The notes: a model not told the origin generated them from the sequence alone. DNA of 64,000 nt from Primulina eburnea (GCF_022965805.1 NC_133101.1:11755069-11819068), one strand, 5' to 3'. Shown: positions 25,507-37,151, numbered from the stretch's first letter. Numbers and translations: made by a program.

Positions 25507-26019
25507 TGTTGAAGAATGAAGAAGAACAATATGCAAAATGATATGTGTTATGTGTATGTATTTTTGATTTTCAATAAATTAATCATTTAATGTTTTTCAT
25601 GTGAAAAGACGCGATCTTTCATTCATATTGGTATCCCTTGACCATTGTAACTAACCACAATCATCAAAAAATGCCAAGGAAATGAAAAAATACCAGAAAA
25701 ATCCGAAGGGACACGAAAAAAGCAGGCGCCCCTGCGCGTGCGCTGTTGAGCGCTCTCGGCAGTGCTGGGCAGCGCCTGCCCAAAAAACGTGTACGGGGCG
25801 CGCTTCCTGCTATCCGCGCGTGGATCTTCCGTCCCTTGCATTTTCCGACTACTCGTTTAAAGTTCTTTCAACATCCGATGAACTCGTTTCGAGTTTAATT
25901 CAGAACCACCAAACTTAATATTCGTTTATTAAACTTCGTTATTCGTTTCGAATTTTTCCAATTAAATACATTGATTAACTTGCTTAATTTTCATTCATCA
26001 AGTATCAAATTATCCAACA
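25507..26019 (-). repeat. 5' LTR of the second copia element
   Basis: It is collinear with 20707-21301 and ends TTATCCAACA. The GC-rich block here (about 25722-25832) is shorter and rearranged. No clear tRNA-complementary primer site was found beside it. Confidence 0.8.
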
Positions 26020-26054
26020 CTATTTACAATATACATATTTATTAATTATTAGTG

Positions 26055-26202
26055 TACGATGAGACGAGTCAACTCTACCGATATTCACAATTAAAAGTAA
26101 TACTCTTAGCATAAAAAGTGATACTTTTTCATGGATGATCCAAATAAAAGATCTGTCTCATAAAATACGACTCGTGAGACCGTCTTACACAAGTTTTTGT
26201 CT
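26055..26202 (-). mobile_element. MITE-like element, copy 3 (reverse, truncated)
   Basis: On the - strand it starts GACAAAAACTTGTGTAAGACGG and includes the AAAAAGTATCACTTTTTATGC block. It ends early, near GAGTCAACTCTACCG. It belongs to the 183-bp family but is diverged and incomplete. It lies just outside the right LTR of the copia element. Confidence 0.65.
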
Positions 26203-26239
26203 AATATTATTATAAAAAATAATCTAAACAATTTTTTTG

Positions 26240-26900
26240 AAATATAAAATTATATTTGATGATTGATAGTAATTTTTTCAAGAAAGAGAAACGAATTTTC
26301 TTGGAGCACAACGCTCATATCCGATTTTCGCAAAGCTAGAAACAAAGAGAAAATAGCTGATATACCTTTGAAAGGAAATCAAGATAAGATATGGTCACTG
26401 CCAAGGAATTGTTCATTCAAGCTTAATGTGGATGCGGCTGTGAACGTGGAGAGTCACAAATTTAGCATTGGTGGAGTAGTTCGAGACAACCAAGGACGTT
26501 TGATGTTGGCTTTTGGTAAGCAGATAAACCAACCCTTGTCAGTAGTACATGGTGAATTACTGGCGATTCGGGAAGGAATTATTCTTCTCTACGATAAAGG
26601 TCTTTCTAATGTACAAGTAGCATCTGATTCTCTATTGACAGTGCAAGCAGTCACTACCGAACAAGATGATCTTGGCTATATTGGACTTTGTGCACTGGAC
26701 ATCAAGGAGCGATTGAAGAGACCTTCAATCTCTGAATGCATTCATGTCTGTCGATTGTCGAATAATGTTGCTCATAATATTGCTCGTTTTGCTTGTTCTT
26801 CGCCTTCTCTTTTTGTTTGGATGAATGGTGAATTTCCCTTTTGGTTGGTTAATCTTGTAATGGATGATTTTAATCAATAAAGTTATGAGTTTACCTTAAA
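26240..26900 (+). pseudogene. Orphan RNase H domain of a LINE-type retroelement
   Basis: An open frame (about 26263-26880) encodes an RNase H of the plant RVT_3 type. Visible motifs are FKLNVDAAV (first Asp), HGELLAIREGI (Glu), VASDSLLTVQAV (Asp) and NNVAHNIARFA, the hallmark of the LINE RNase H C-terminus. There is no ATG at the head of the frame; the first in-frame ATG is within the domain, near 26502. No reverse transcriptase precedes it. The frame ends near an A-rich tail (CCTTAAAAAAATAAATT), as expected of a 5'-truncated LINE insertion. It is unlikely to be a functional gene, although the frame is still open. Confidence 0.7.
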
Positions 26901-27085
26901 AAAATAAATTAAATTTGTTTGTGTTTAATAATTTTTGTATAAAAATATATATTATTTTTTAAAGATACGATATAGATGAGTGATTAGATAAGTGAGATAA
27001 TATGAAGTTTTAAATAAATTAAAGATAAGTTCCAGAAAATATCGAAAAAAGATACAAAGATGTATGAAAATTACAAATAAACTCA

Positions 27086-27268
27086 TGGCAAAAATTTGTG
27101 TGAGACGGTTTCACGGGTCGTATTTGTGAGACAGATCTCTTATTTAGGTCACCCATGAAAAAGTATTATTTTTTATGCTAAGAGTATTACTTTTTATTAT
27201 GAATATGAGTAAGGTTGATTCGTCTCACAGATTATGATCCGTGAGACGGTCTCATATGAGACTCACTC
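27086..27268 (+). mobile_element. 183-bp MITE-like element, copy 4
   Basis: The element is full length, from TGGCAAAAATTTG to GAGACTCACTC, with a perfect 8-bp target duplication TAAACTCA (27078-27085 and 27269-27276). Subterminal inverted repeats read TGTGAGACGGTTTCACGG and its near complement. Confidence 0.88.
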
Positions 27269-27276
27269 TAAACTCA

Positions 27277-28025
27277 CACAAATAAATTTAATTAACAAAA
27301 CTACAAAGGTTAAAAAAAAAAAACTTTGACGTCACATTGACATGTGAAAATTAGTTAATATGAAGTGCTCAAGTTTAATAATATAGAATGTATATATTAA
27401 TCAAAAATCGAATCCAATATATGTCCAAAAATATTTATTTTATGATTTTCATGATATCATATTTTTAAATCTATACTATACATAAATGTTGAAACCTTAG
27501 TGGTCCGACTTTGTAATATCAATTAATTTTTATGAAATACTATATTTATGTATATAATTATTATTTTTCATATTATTTACTAATAATAACAATATATATT
27601 TCACTTTTAAAATTCAGAAATTCAAATATTATATCTATAAATCATATATCTAGTATAATTACATTATTCTTATCTAAATAATAATAAAAAACTATAATAA
27701 TATTTTATAAATCATGATCATAATTTATATACGTAATAATCGTTATTTTTATACATGTATCTGATGTACGTCATCAGTCAATTATAATAAAAAATGTTAA
27801 ACGTGTAAATCATATTAAACTCCATTATTTTATTTTATCTAAACTAAATATCTGACTACATATTTTAATATTACATATATACAGGTAAAAATATTATTAA
27901 ATAACTAATTAAGCTTTTTGGGAGTTTTTAATTATTAATTAATAAATTAATTACTTTAGAGTTTAAAATATACTTATTGGTATGCATATGTCCGTCCCAC
28001 TTGGCTTTACTTGTTAGCGTCTGTC
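27277..28025. other. AT-rich intergenic DNA upstream of the PCH1-like gene
   Basis: This is very AT-rich sequence with no recognisable gene or repeat boundary. The last part, near 27990-28050 (CTTGGCTTTACTTGTTAG...), probably contains the promoter of the downstream gene. Confidence 0.45.
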
Positions 28026-28557
28026 TCATCTTCTCCATTCCAGGTACTGATGCGCATACTCACATCTCTGTGTGTATTTATTTGAGCCTCGGGAGCCCAT
28101 TTTTTCATGGAAAGACGGTTTTTTGAAGTTCGTTCTCTGTTTTTCTGCTGAATAAAAGGAGTTTGATTCGAGGATTAAGTGCACAGGAAGGTATGTTGGC
28201 GCAGCGCCGTGTTCTTGGAGTTTAGCTGGTCGATTATGCTTAGTTATGGATTCTTTTGGTTGATTTTCCAGTATACTGCTGTTTTGTGTGTTTTCATCGA
28301 TTTTTAAGGTCTGGATCTTTGAAATGGGAGGTGGGATTTGTTTCAACTGATGAAATAAACAAATTTGGTTTTGATTTTGGTTTCCCTTTTATTGTGATTT
28401 AAGGCGGTGGTTTTGCTTTTTGAATTGTAGCACAAAAATTTTGTTTTTTCTTTTAATTTTTCGGCGTTTTTAATTATATTCTGAAATGCTAAACTTGATT
28501 CTATAGTGAAAGTTTGAAGGTAGACTTGTTATTCATTCCTTGAGAGCCGAAGCTATC
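28026..28557 (+). other. Probable 5' UTR with intron of the PCH1-like gene
   Basis: This transcript-like leader has a plausible donor CAGGAAG/GTATGTTGG near 28191 and T-rich, intron-like sequence after it. The first ATG of the long frame is at 28558. Confidence 0.4.
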
Positions 28558-31189
28558 ATGTCTGATCGAGTCGTGCAATCGGTTAGTGAAACCAGTGGAA
28601 GGAGTGTACAGCCTATGCAAACTTACCAATCTGTGTGGATGTCGCATTGGATACGGGCGAGCTGCAAGGCGACAGCAGAAACACTGAATCTTGCGACTGT
28701 CAAAGGACCTGCGGTGACTGAAACTAGGACTTCTGAAACGATGAATGACAGTACCAAAATGGGCACTGAAAGATTGGGATTTGGCAGTTCTATTTTCAAG
28801 CTCAGTCGAAAGACTGATGATATGCAAAGGGCTGTGATTCATGGCAACTTTGAGCGAGGTAAATATGTAGACATCAACAGGGGGGCTCAATTTCCCTCCA
28901 TGCTTCGTGGGGTTCCTCTAGACGAAGGTACTTCAAAGAATCCTCTTGAATGGATGAAAGATCATCCTTCTGCTGACGAGAGCGGCTTCGTGGCGATGAA
29001 GCCTTTGCAGGAAACTTTTGCTGAACCATCATCACTTAATGTTCTGTATAAACATGATCTAGGAAAATATGAATCGTGGAAAGGAAAATCTGGAGTTTCT
29101 TCTTTGATATGTGGAGCTGACGTTTCCAAAAATCTTTTTGATAGCACTAATCTGAGAGTGCAAGAGCATATAAGCTGCAATAAGCACAGCCAATCAGCAG
29201 ATTTGGTTTGTCAAGAAAACAAGGACAGCCTACCACAATCAAAGAATTTAATGAATGCGTGTTTTAGGGAGAGTAATGCATCCCTTTTGTTTGATATTCC
29301 TTCCACGAGTCATAATCACTTGCCAACATTTAATCAGGAGTGGTTCCAAAAGATCCAGAAGTGTTCAGGTCTCAGACCGTACCCCGATCATTACATTGTT
29401 TCAGAGGAAACAGAGGAAAAGAAATCATATTACAATAGTTACTCTCTGCAAAAGTTACCAAATTGTCTTCATAATGTGGAAACGATGAGAATATGCACCA
29501 CCATGGAAGAAGGAAATCTCAGAGGTTTTCCCGGGTTTTCTCAGACATCTCACAGTCTTTTGATCACGAAAACAACCGATTTCAATCTGTCAAAGGAATT
29601 TGATATTTTTGATGGTACAAGAGTAATTACTGAAGCGAATGGAAATATGGCCGGTAAAGGTAATCGAGGTGTAATACTCCAGCAGTTGAGTAGTTCCGCT
29701 GAGAGTGAAAGAAAAGGACAAGTCGGAGATGTCAAGACTCGTAGAGCAACAATAAACAATGAATCATCCGCTGAGACTGACACCATGGACATGGATTACT
29801 TTAAGGAGAAGAACCCATATTCAGGTATCATGATATCGGTTATTGTAGAAAGTTGTCATGCTCTTAAATAATTACGTTTTGGAAATTTTTCTGAAGCTGA
29901 TGCGCCTTCATAGAATGGTGCTTGAAAATAACTTTAATAAATTATATTGTCTTAACATACCCGAGCAAGTTTTTGTAGTCGAACTACTTCGCTGATCTAT
30001 GCTTCTCTATTTTGTGTATTGCAGGTGTAAATTCTAGTCCATCAGATAAGGTACTCTACCTATGCCTGTTATTGGGAATTAAATAATCTCATATGCTTAT
30101 ACAGATTTAAATATCCATCTGCATGTCTACACTATGACCTACAGGACCTTATGGTTTTGTCTGGTATCTGTTAATTCTAGAGTGATGTGCTCACATAATA
30201 AACAACTGGTGATAATAAAGGTCTACCTGGGTGCTATTTCTACTGGCCAAGTCAAGACTTCTTATAGAACATTTTCCGTTTGCATGTTGTACATTTTAGG
30301 TTTGCTAAATTATGAAGTAGTATAATATGACGATTGGCTGAGTATCCATGCTGTCTGTTTGTCCAAGTTGCACCTGCTGCTGTTCTTATATTTCAGTACG
30401 ACCATTTGATATTTGTAGGCCTTCAATATGTACTCGAGTCTATCATATCCAGTTAATGTTTTCTCCTCAAGAGAGGCCAAACGTCAAGGCCCAAACACCA
30501 AACTGCCGGATATCAACTTGGAGCCCCCTGCCTTGCCAGCTGCAGCAGCGTCATCAGAGAATTCAGGTCCTAGCTCCTCAAAGACTCAAAGTTTGGAGAT
30601 GGACATGCTCATGGCGCATGCTGAGCCATCTAAACCAAATTCTAATCTCATCCCGGAGGATTCTCGAGAAGCAGATCCAGGCAACAGATGGGTTAAGCGT
30701 CTCAAGCTGAGCTCTTCACAATATTCTTCTAGAGGCACAAAGAGTTCCGATCTGGCTGGATACTCGCATGATAAGAAAATGAAAAAGCATTTTGGCAAAA
30801 TTCTTACGAATGGCATCCTCAGCTCAGAACCATATTCAAGGAAGCGTCATGGTAAAGAATCAATGGCATTGGACAATAAAGGGTCCTTAATTAAGCAAAA
30901 CACTGAAATTACGGTGAGCCCATCAAAAAAGAATATGGAGTTGTTGCTTTCACAACCCTGGATACAGAGGTGGCTGCATGATGAATCACGTAGTAGTACC
31001 CAAGAGTATACTGAAACGACCGCAGTTTGTGCATCACAAAGTTCGAAATTTGCAATGAAGAACAATCAAAAGGAGCAGTTTCCCAGTATCGGAGCTATGG
31101 CACTGATGGGAAAGGCTATGAGAGGTTTTCAACCATGTGATCTCCAAAAAAGGGGTTCGTTCACTGTTTGGAACACAAAGACCATCTGA
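28558..31189 (+). CDS. PCH1/PCHL-like light-signalling protein (tentative), three exons
   Basis: Exons 28558-29824, 30025-30050 and 30419-31189 join with GT/AG borders and consistent phases to give 687 codons ending FTVWNTKTI. No enzyme domain is visible. The protein looks largely disordered, with two conserved-looking ends. The N-terminus has TYQSVWMSHWIRASC. The C-terminus has LLLSQPWIQRWLHDES and PSIGAMALMGKAMRGFQPCDL followed by RGSFTVWNT. From memory these match the PCH1/PCHL family (Arabidopsis At2g16365, often labelled F-box protein), which binds phytochrome B and stabilises photobodies. No F-box is seen here. A 26-base microexon (30025-30050) is unusual but in phase. The gene structure is well supported; the family call is tentative. 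Confidence 0.68.
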
Positions 31190-32639
31190 AATAAGCCCTG
31201 TTCCACAGGCGTTACTTTCATTGACTGAGCCCCCTTCTCTTTGTTATCAAGGCCAACCCTGTCGCAATCTCTCAAATTGCACTCTCTGGACCGAATTTCC
31301 ATCTGTAAGTGATCTATTTAATGAATATTAATTCACTTGAGTTCGTGAGGCGATTTTTTTTTTCATGAGGACGATTCCCCTGGCTATACTGAAAAATTTA
31401 CCCTAAATGCATGAGACAAATGAGCTCGAACATGGTATATAGACTTTTGTTCTTAATGTAGCATATGAATAACTTTTCCAGCCTAGTATGTGGGAAAGAT
31501 TCAGTATAGGACAACATGCCTTCTATCAAGCTCGTTAATGGACTTAAAGAACGTCTACTTGTGAAACATTTCATGTCGTATGGATTGTATGAAATTATCA
31601 TATGATATACATGCATAGGATGTGACAAATGGATTGTATGAAATTATCATATGATATACATGTATAGGATATGACAAAACATGTGTATGCTAGTTTATAT
31701 TCTTGGAGTCGACATCAGCTGCATGAATTTTCTTGTGTGGTTCTTATAACTTTAGTGGTAAGATGTCATCAGTTGTCTATTCAATCTTTATTGAAAAGTG
31801 GTAACAAAGAACAATTGATTTGATTGAAGGGTATTTTGACAACTTGAAGTTGCGATCTTTTGCAAGCAACCAATAAGAAACTGGTTTAGACAAAGGATGT
31901 TATTACATTCTTGTTTTTCGTGGTACCCATTAATTCTTGTAAAGAAATTCATTGGTTTAATAATTCATTTTCCTATGGATAAATGGTGACATGGCCCAAG
32001 TTCTTCAATAGGCAAATCATTTGAAATTCACTCATCCAACCAAGTGGTCAGTGTAAAATCATTAAAGTTGTGTTGTATGGATAAATTTCAAATCCATCGT
32101 TTTAAACTCCTCGATTTCTTACTGTAAACAAAAGTCAAATAAATCTCAAATCTACTTTATGTCGAGTTAAACAATTTCATTGTAATTCTGGTTGAAATTT
32201 TTTTCTAAAATCTATTACATTGGTGTGGAGTTTTTTTTTTGTCATCACTGAGTTCAAATCCGAGCATCCCCCCTATTAGTTTAATATGACACAATACTTT
32301 GCAATTTTTTTTTATCTCTTTGGTGTGACTTAATTTACTCTGTTAATCATGTCTCTTCATGATATATTTAATTACTACTAATTATGATTGTTTTCATTTT
32401 TAATAATTGTATGAAACATAAACTGAAATCAACCTTAGCAAAGCACCATTTCAACTTGAATGCGAAATGTTTTGCTAAACCTAGTGAGCTAATCATCACC
32501 TATGAAAAGTGAACAATATCCTAGTTATGTTGTTTGTTAATATTGCATAAGGGGCTCTTTTAATATTTCTATCGGATCTGCGTCAAAAGTTTATTTATAT
32601 TTCATTATTTCTTCTCCCATAAACCTCACCTTCGAATGA
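31190..32639. other. 3' UTR and intergenic DNA
   Basis: The first 150 bases are probably the 3' UTR of the PCH1-like gene. The rest is AT-rich with no recognised gene. It contains the tandem duplication listed separately. Confidence 0.45.
31581..31678. repeat. 49-bp tandem duplication
   Basis: Two adjacent copies (31581-31629 and 31630-31678) begin TGGATTGTATGAAATTATC. They differ at only about two positions, so the duplication is recent. Confidence 0.9.
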
Positions 32640-33470
32640 TCGAACACTTTCTTTTCGACAAATAGTTGCCTTCTCGAGTATGATGGTGATCCCCGAACGA
32701 ACACAGAATCCTTCTTCCTGCTTGTTACCTTCTTGAACACCCTGTTAAATCCAGGAAAAGTTGTGTAGGAAAAGAGCTGTTTTTGGTGAATAAATCTTTT
32801 GCATGATATGTGATAAATCTTACATCTTTGTTCCTGATGATCACATTTTCCCCTTTTCTTGCATTCTTGTCGATGATACAGTTCCTACATGTCAAAAGTT
32901 ACATCTCTCAAATATGAACTCACAAGAAACCTCGGTATGGCCATTTCTTGGCTAAAACGGACCTCAAGCTGTATATATATGTATGTATGTATGTACGTGT
33001 GTGTATATGCATCCAAGAAAAGGCTACATGCTTGTTAACCTGATTTTTGTATCTCTGCCGATCCCCATGGGAACCTTCCCTTGTGCGAGCAGGGAGGCGA
33101 TTTCGGATTCTGTTTGGTAATAGTCGGCTCCCATCACCCTCCCGATAGTCTGTGAACACACATGCCTGCAAAAGAAGGCACATTATAATTTTCTTCGATG
33201 CAACAAAAAGGTAAAACATTTCTACAATTAATCAAGTAAAAACATACTTGGACATTGTGTTCTTTTACAGCAGCAGGTATGGTTTCCGATCCAAACTCAT
33301 TCGAATTGGGATACGTGACATACGTCCACCTCAGGCGATTTAACAAAGTGTCTGTCCGAAATGCATAGACGCCCATTGAAGCGATATCTGAAGATTTTGC
33401 TGCATTGAGGGGTGACCCGTGACAGTCCTATGATAAACATATCCACTTGCTGCAGGAAGACGAATTTAAC
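32640..33470 (-). pseudogene. ADP-glucose pyrophosphorylase fragment (C-terminal exons), broken
   Basis: Four exon-like blocks on the - strand match plant AGPase, the starch-synthesis glucose-1-phosphate adenylyltransferase. Block 1 (about 33252-33445) has VDMFIIGLS, then [16 protein letters not shown] and [16 protein letters not shown]. Block 2 (about 33040-33165) has [20 protein letters not shown]. Block 3 (about 32828-32887) has NCIIDKNARKGENVII. Block 4 (about 32640-32742) has GVQEGNKQEEGFCVRSGITIIL. The N-terminal catalytic half is absent. The exons between blocks 1 and 2 are missing, and block 1 carries a short insertion that shifts the frame. The blocks still have splice-like borders, so it derives from genomic DNA rather than from a processed mRNA. 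Confidence 0.82.
32971..33008. repeat. Short (TATG)n/(TG)n microsatellite
   Basis: The run reads TATATATATGTATGTATG, then GTACGTGTGTGTATATG. It lies in an intron of the AGPase pseudogene. Confidence 0.7.
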
Positions 33471-33534
33471 GAAATTTAAGACGAAATAAGACAAATATAA
33501 CATCATTTATGTGATGATTGTGTATTACACGGTA

Positions 33535-33860
33535 GGTGGATCCTCGTGGGCAATGGTATCATACACGGTCTCACAGACAGTATCGTACACGATCTCGCAA
33601 CTGGTCTCATACGCATTCTAAAGGGTTGGTTTCGTATGCATCTCGTAGGCGTAAGAGACATCAAGAGTTACCCGATGTAAATACTATGACGCTCAAGTCA
33701 GCAAATTACATAATGATAATCTCCGAAAATGAGAGAGCTCAAACGAGGTGGGTCAAATAATTAAATTAAGCTTATAACCCATAAATTAATAGACCCCATA
33801 CTCTCGAGCGCCACCAGTGAACTGGGGTTGGTAGAGAGTATATATATTGGAAATAATTAG
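33535..33860 (-). repeat. 3' LTR fragment of a gypsy relic
   Basis: The segment starting AGGTGGATCCTCG and running through ATCTCGTAGGCG, GACGCTCAAGTCAGCAAAT and CGAAAATGAGAGAGCTCAAA aligns with 36773-37110. It is therefore the other LTR of the same element, missing its outer part. It is rich in phrases of the form (A/G)TCTCGTA(C/G), which give an internal short-repeat look. Confidence 0.6.
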
Positions 33861-34799
33861 TTGGGAGATGGAGGCCGCCTTGGTCGCTAAAAAATTATTT
33901 GCTGAAAAAATAACTTTTTTTGTCGGCTTATCTTTTATTTATAGTCTCTATGAGTTATGCATTGACTTGTAGCTTTTATTCTAGTCGATATGACTTCTTG
34001 CTATGATTTGTATTTTTTTTTATCATTGGTTCATGTCCAATAACGTAATGCTTGATGTGCGGTACTTGTGAATAGATCAAGATCCCGAGATTTTGCCTTA
34101 AAGGAAGTTCAAAACCTACCTCTTGGATGGTGGGTATCCCGGGACTTATTTTTATTGTCATGACCTCTTACGGAGCCGATGATTTAAATTTCTTGCGGGG
34201 ATGTTCTGGCTTCTTATGCATGAATATATTTAAATAAGCATCTTGAAGGAGAGTTCGCAAAGTAAAATAAGACAACTATTTGGAGAACGCGATAATATTA
34301 TTGTCTTCAGAACATTAAGATTGATAAAAGTGAAACAAGCAAAATAAAGATGATAATATGCTTGTCCAACTTGCATTCTAAGTGCAGAATTTTTTTTTGT
34401 TTGATCGGCTTCATCTTCGGTTTTATGTTGACGCGGTGGAGTGTATATTTAGGTGATATCATTAGTAGTGCATCTTCACGTCTTGTACCATGGAAGGGTT
34501 ATCAAAGTATTTTCAATTCATGGGTCTTCCACGGACTTCTGAGCCGCACATCTAGAAATTATGTTGTAGTGAATCTGATGCTTTCCATATTTTTTTTTCT
34601 ATGAGATGCTTGCTATCTTGCTATCACCATAATCACGTATGAGATTATGATTCCTCCATTTTAAGGAATCTTTATCTTTTGGTTTTCGATATATATTTGC
34701 AAAATGATTGTGTGAAATTCTCTTTACAACTCACTGTCTCTAGCAACCTCATTTGCTCCAATTGGGAATTCCAGGTTGAGATATATGATAAAGTGAATC

Positions 34800-36200
34800 C
34801 TATTGTTAGAATAAGTTGACGATCGGCCTTCCTAAAATAACATTGTATAAGAAAGGATATTATCTCACAAAAAACTTTATCAACTTCTTAGCCTGCTATG
34901 GGTAAGAAACGAAAGCGAGTGGTGAAACATCTCCTAGAGGTTTGACTATTGGCAAAACCAACAAGTGGAGCGTTAACATATGTTAATTGGGTATAGTCTA
35001 TTCCTAACTTCAGGAATGGATCGTAAAGATTATGTCTGCATAGATTCCAGAATGCAATAAGACCTTCTTCACCCAAAAGTTAGATATATCATATGGGAGA
35101 TAATGTGGCATCATGTTTGCCACGAAGGGACTTCAAATCTTCATTGCTGGAGGATAACTCTTCCTACACTTTAGTTATCTCGTGTTTTTCTTGTGTCCCC
35201 TTTAGCGGGACCCCTAGTTATCACTGCAATAATGTGCAGTGAGAAATTTCTCGTCCTCATTACTGCATTGACGCTTGTTGTCTCCCTATTGGTCTTGAGA
35301 TTTATCCACAAAGTTTCTAGTTATCTATGCTTGAATATTTGTTCCATTTCAGCTCGTAAGTTCGAAACAATCGTTCTCTATCATTGAGGAGGTGACAATA
35401 CTTCTCTGATTTCTGTCGTTTTATGATTTTCCTGTATTCGGTATGGGGTCGTAGTAAGCCTTATCTTTCGATCACCACTAGTATGTACATCAAACGTGCA
35501 TTGATAGGAATGTGTTGGATATATAGACTTGGATTTGATGCTTCTCCTCCAACTTCTTTCCTTTGTACTTTTATTCTTCTCCTTTTCTTTTCTCCGAAAT
35601 GTATGACCCAACAGATTCCTATACGCGTATGTATTTTTCCACCCTTCAAGTAATTATTCTGGAGTTCTCAGGGTTTTTCCTACTATCGATTCCTTAAATC
35701 TTCTATGATGAAGGTTTTGCTGCATTATTCCATCTAACAAGTCATGGTTGACATGCGTGACCTCGTGAATTGCTTGGATGAACCGTTGAACATATTCTTG
35801 TTGACCTTCTCCATCTATATGGATTATGGTGAACAAGTATGTTGTTGTATTTGAGTACTTTTTATTGATAGAAAATTGATGAAGGAAATGTTGGACGAAT
35901 TGCTCCAAGCTTCTTATAGTTTGGGGAATTAGTTGAACCAAGAGAGTGCAACACCCGACGAATTAGTCCGAAAGATCTTACAGTAAGCGGCATCACTGAT
36001 ATTATACAAGTCAGCCTTGGCATAAAACATGTCGATGGGATATTGTGGATCACCCGTCCCATTGTACTCGTGCAAGTTTTTTTTATCTTCACTCCTACGA
36101 GTAGTACTTCGGCCAAGATAGCATAGGCGAAAGGACTACGTTGAGCAGTTAAAATTTTCTTAGAGATTTCTTCCCCTCTTGAGTGTGAACTTCAAGTAGG
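34800..36200 (-). pseudogene. Gypsy gag and protease remnants
   Basis: On the - strand, a gag-like stretch with GTGDPQYPIDMFYAKADL and ALSWFN precedes a QFVQHFLHQFS...YLFTI segment and EYVQRFIQAIHEV (about 36070-35660). These are typical of the Ty3/gypsy Retrotrans_gag domain. Further on (about 35070-34890) a protease-region stretch shows AFWNLCRHNLYDPF and APLVGFANS. No RT or integrase was found, so the element was either non-autonomous or lost its pol. Confidence 0.6.
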
Positions 36201-36561
36201 AAGGCGGCCCATGACTATCAACAATTCCTCCTAAGGTTTTGCCCTCTTCCCAGGATTTGTGGGTAACACATCATTAGTCTCGATCACCCTTTTTTCCCTT
36301 GCAGAACCCTCTTTCTGCAAACAAAGGACAACCTACTACCGAGTGTGCACCTATTATTGTTGCCATTTTTTGGGTCGCTATATACTGAGCCACTTCCCCA
36401 GCTGTGACATGGGAGGTTGTATCCTCCATCAGTGCTTTCAAAGCTTCATTTGTAATTAGGAATTCCTCTTTCTTGCAGGGATTGGGAGAAAACGCCCTTG
36501 ATCATCATTTGTGTGATGAACTACATGTGATTGCGTTTGCATTCTCAATAACTAGGTGATA

Positions 36562-36582
36562 GGTTCCCATAGACGGTGCCAA
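36562..36582 (-). other. Primer binding site of the gypsy relic
   Basis: On the - strand it reads TTGGCACCGTCTATGGGAAC, close to the TTGGCGCCGTCTGTGGGAA primer site seen in many plant gypsy elements. It lies five bases inside the proposed LTR start at 36588. Confidence 0.6.
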
Positions 36583-36587
36583 TATAA

Positions 36588-37146
36588 TGTAACCAAAAGA
36601 TATAATTGTTCGATTACATAAACCGATACAAAATCCAAGTGGTTCGTAAGCGGAACCTCGTAAGAGTAGACCAGTAAGTTCGTAAGCGTAGATTAGTAAG
36701 CTAGAACCTCGTAGGTGTAGACCAGTAAGCTGGGACTTCGTTAGTGTAAACCAGTAAGCTAAAACCTAATAGGTGGATCCTCGAGCCTCGACGATTCGTT
36801 CGTTTGTTGGCGGATATTCGTAACCTCATAGGCGATGGTATCGTCAACAGTCTCGCAGACGGTATCATACACGATCTCGCAGCTTGTCTCGTACGTAGTC
36901 TAGCAGATGGTCTCGTACACAATCTCATAGATGGTCTCATACGTAGTCTCGTAGGCCGTTAAGGAAGTAAACAACAAACTTATTGGTTGTCACCTAAATC
37001 ACAAACAAACGTTAGATGCGTCAAAAGTTACTCGACGTAGACAATCTGACACTCAAGTAAGCAAATAGCGTAATGGTAATCTCTGAAAATGAGAGAGCTC
37101 AAATGAGATAAAAATGAGAAATGTCACTTGAGTAGTGAGAGTAATC
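36588..37146 (-). repeat. 5' LTR of the gypsy relic, interrupted by the second SIRE-like element
   Basis: It starts TGTAACCAAAAG beside the primer binding site. It contains several near-identical phrases (AGTAAGCT.GAACCTCGTAG.TG and TCGTA.G.AGTCTCG) between 36660 and 36960. It stops at 37146 where the SIRE-like element begins. The piece after that element, near 62410, resumes with CAAATAATTAAATT, as in the partner LTR at 33746, so the LTR seems to be split. Confidence 0.5.
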
Positions 37147-37151
37147 CTCTA

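Larger units (their letters stand above)
20707..26019 (-). mobile_element. Ty1/copia LTR retrotransposon, lineage undetermined (defective)
   Basis: Two LTRs (20707-21301 and 25507-26019) share TGTT(A/G)AAGAA starts and TTATCCAACA ends. On the - strand the order is gag (UBN2 type), zinc knuckle, protease, integrase, RT, RNase H, which is the copia order. A polypurine tract GTGGGGGATT abuts the left LTR on the - strand. No matching target duplication is seen (GCCAC on the left, CTATT on the right), which suggests inter-element recombination or decay of the flanks. The coding region has several stops and a deletion. Confidence 0.88.

Noticed and set aside
26055..26202. tRNA or SINE promoter in the MITE-like repeat
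   Set aside because: No A-box/B-box pair or tRNA fold was recognised; the 8-bp duplications and inverted repeats fit a DNA element better.
28501..28890. Antisense open frame over the PCH1-like first exon
   Set aside because: It has no domain and is explained by codon bias of the + strand exon.
36701..36940. Arg/Ser-rich open frame on the - strand
   Set aside because: It is a by-product of the short repeats in the gypsy-relic LTR and has no protein similarity.
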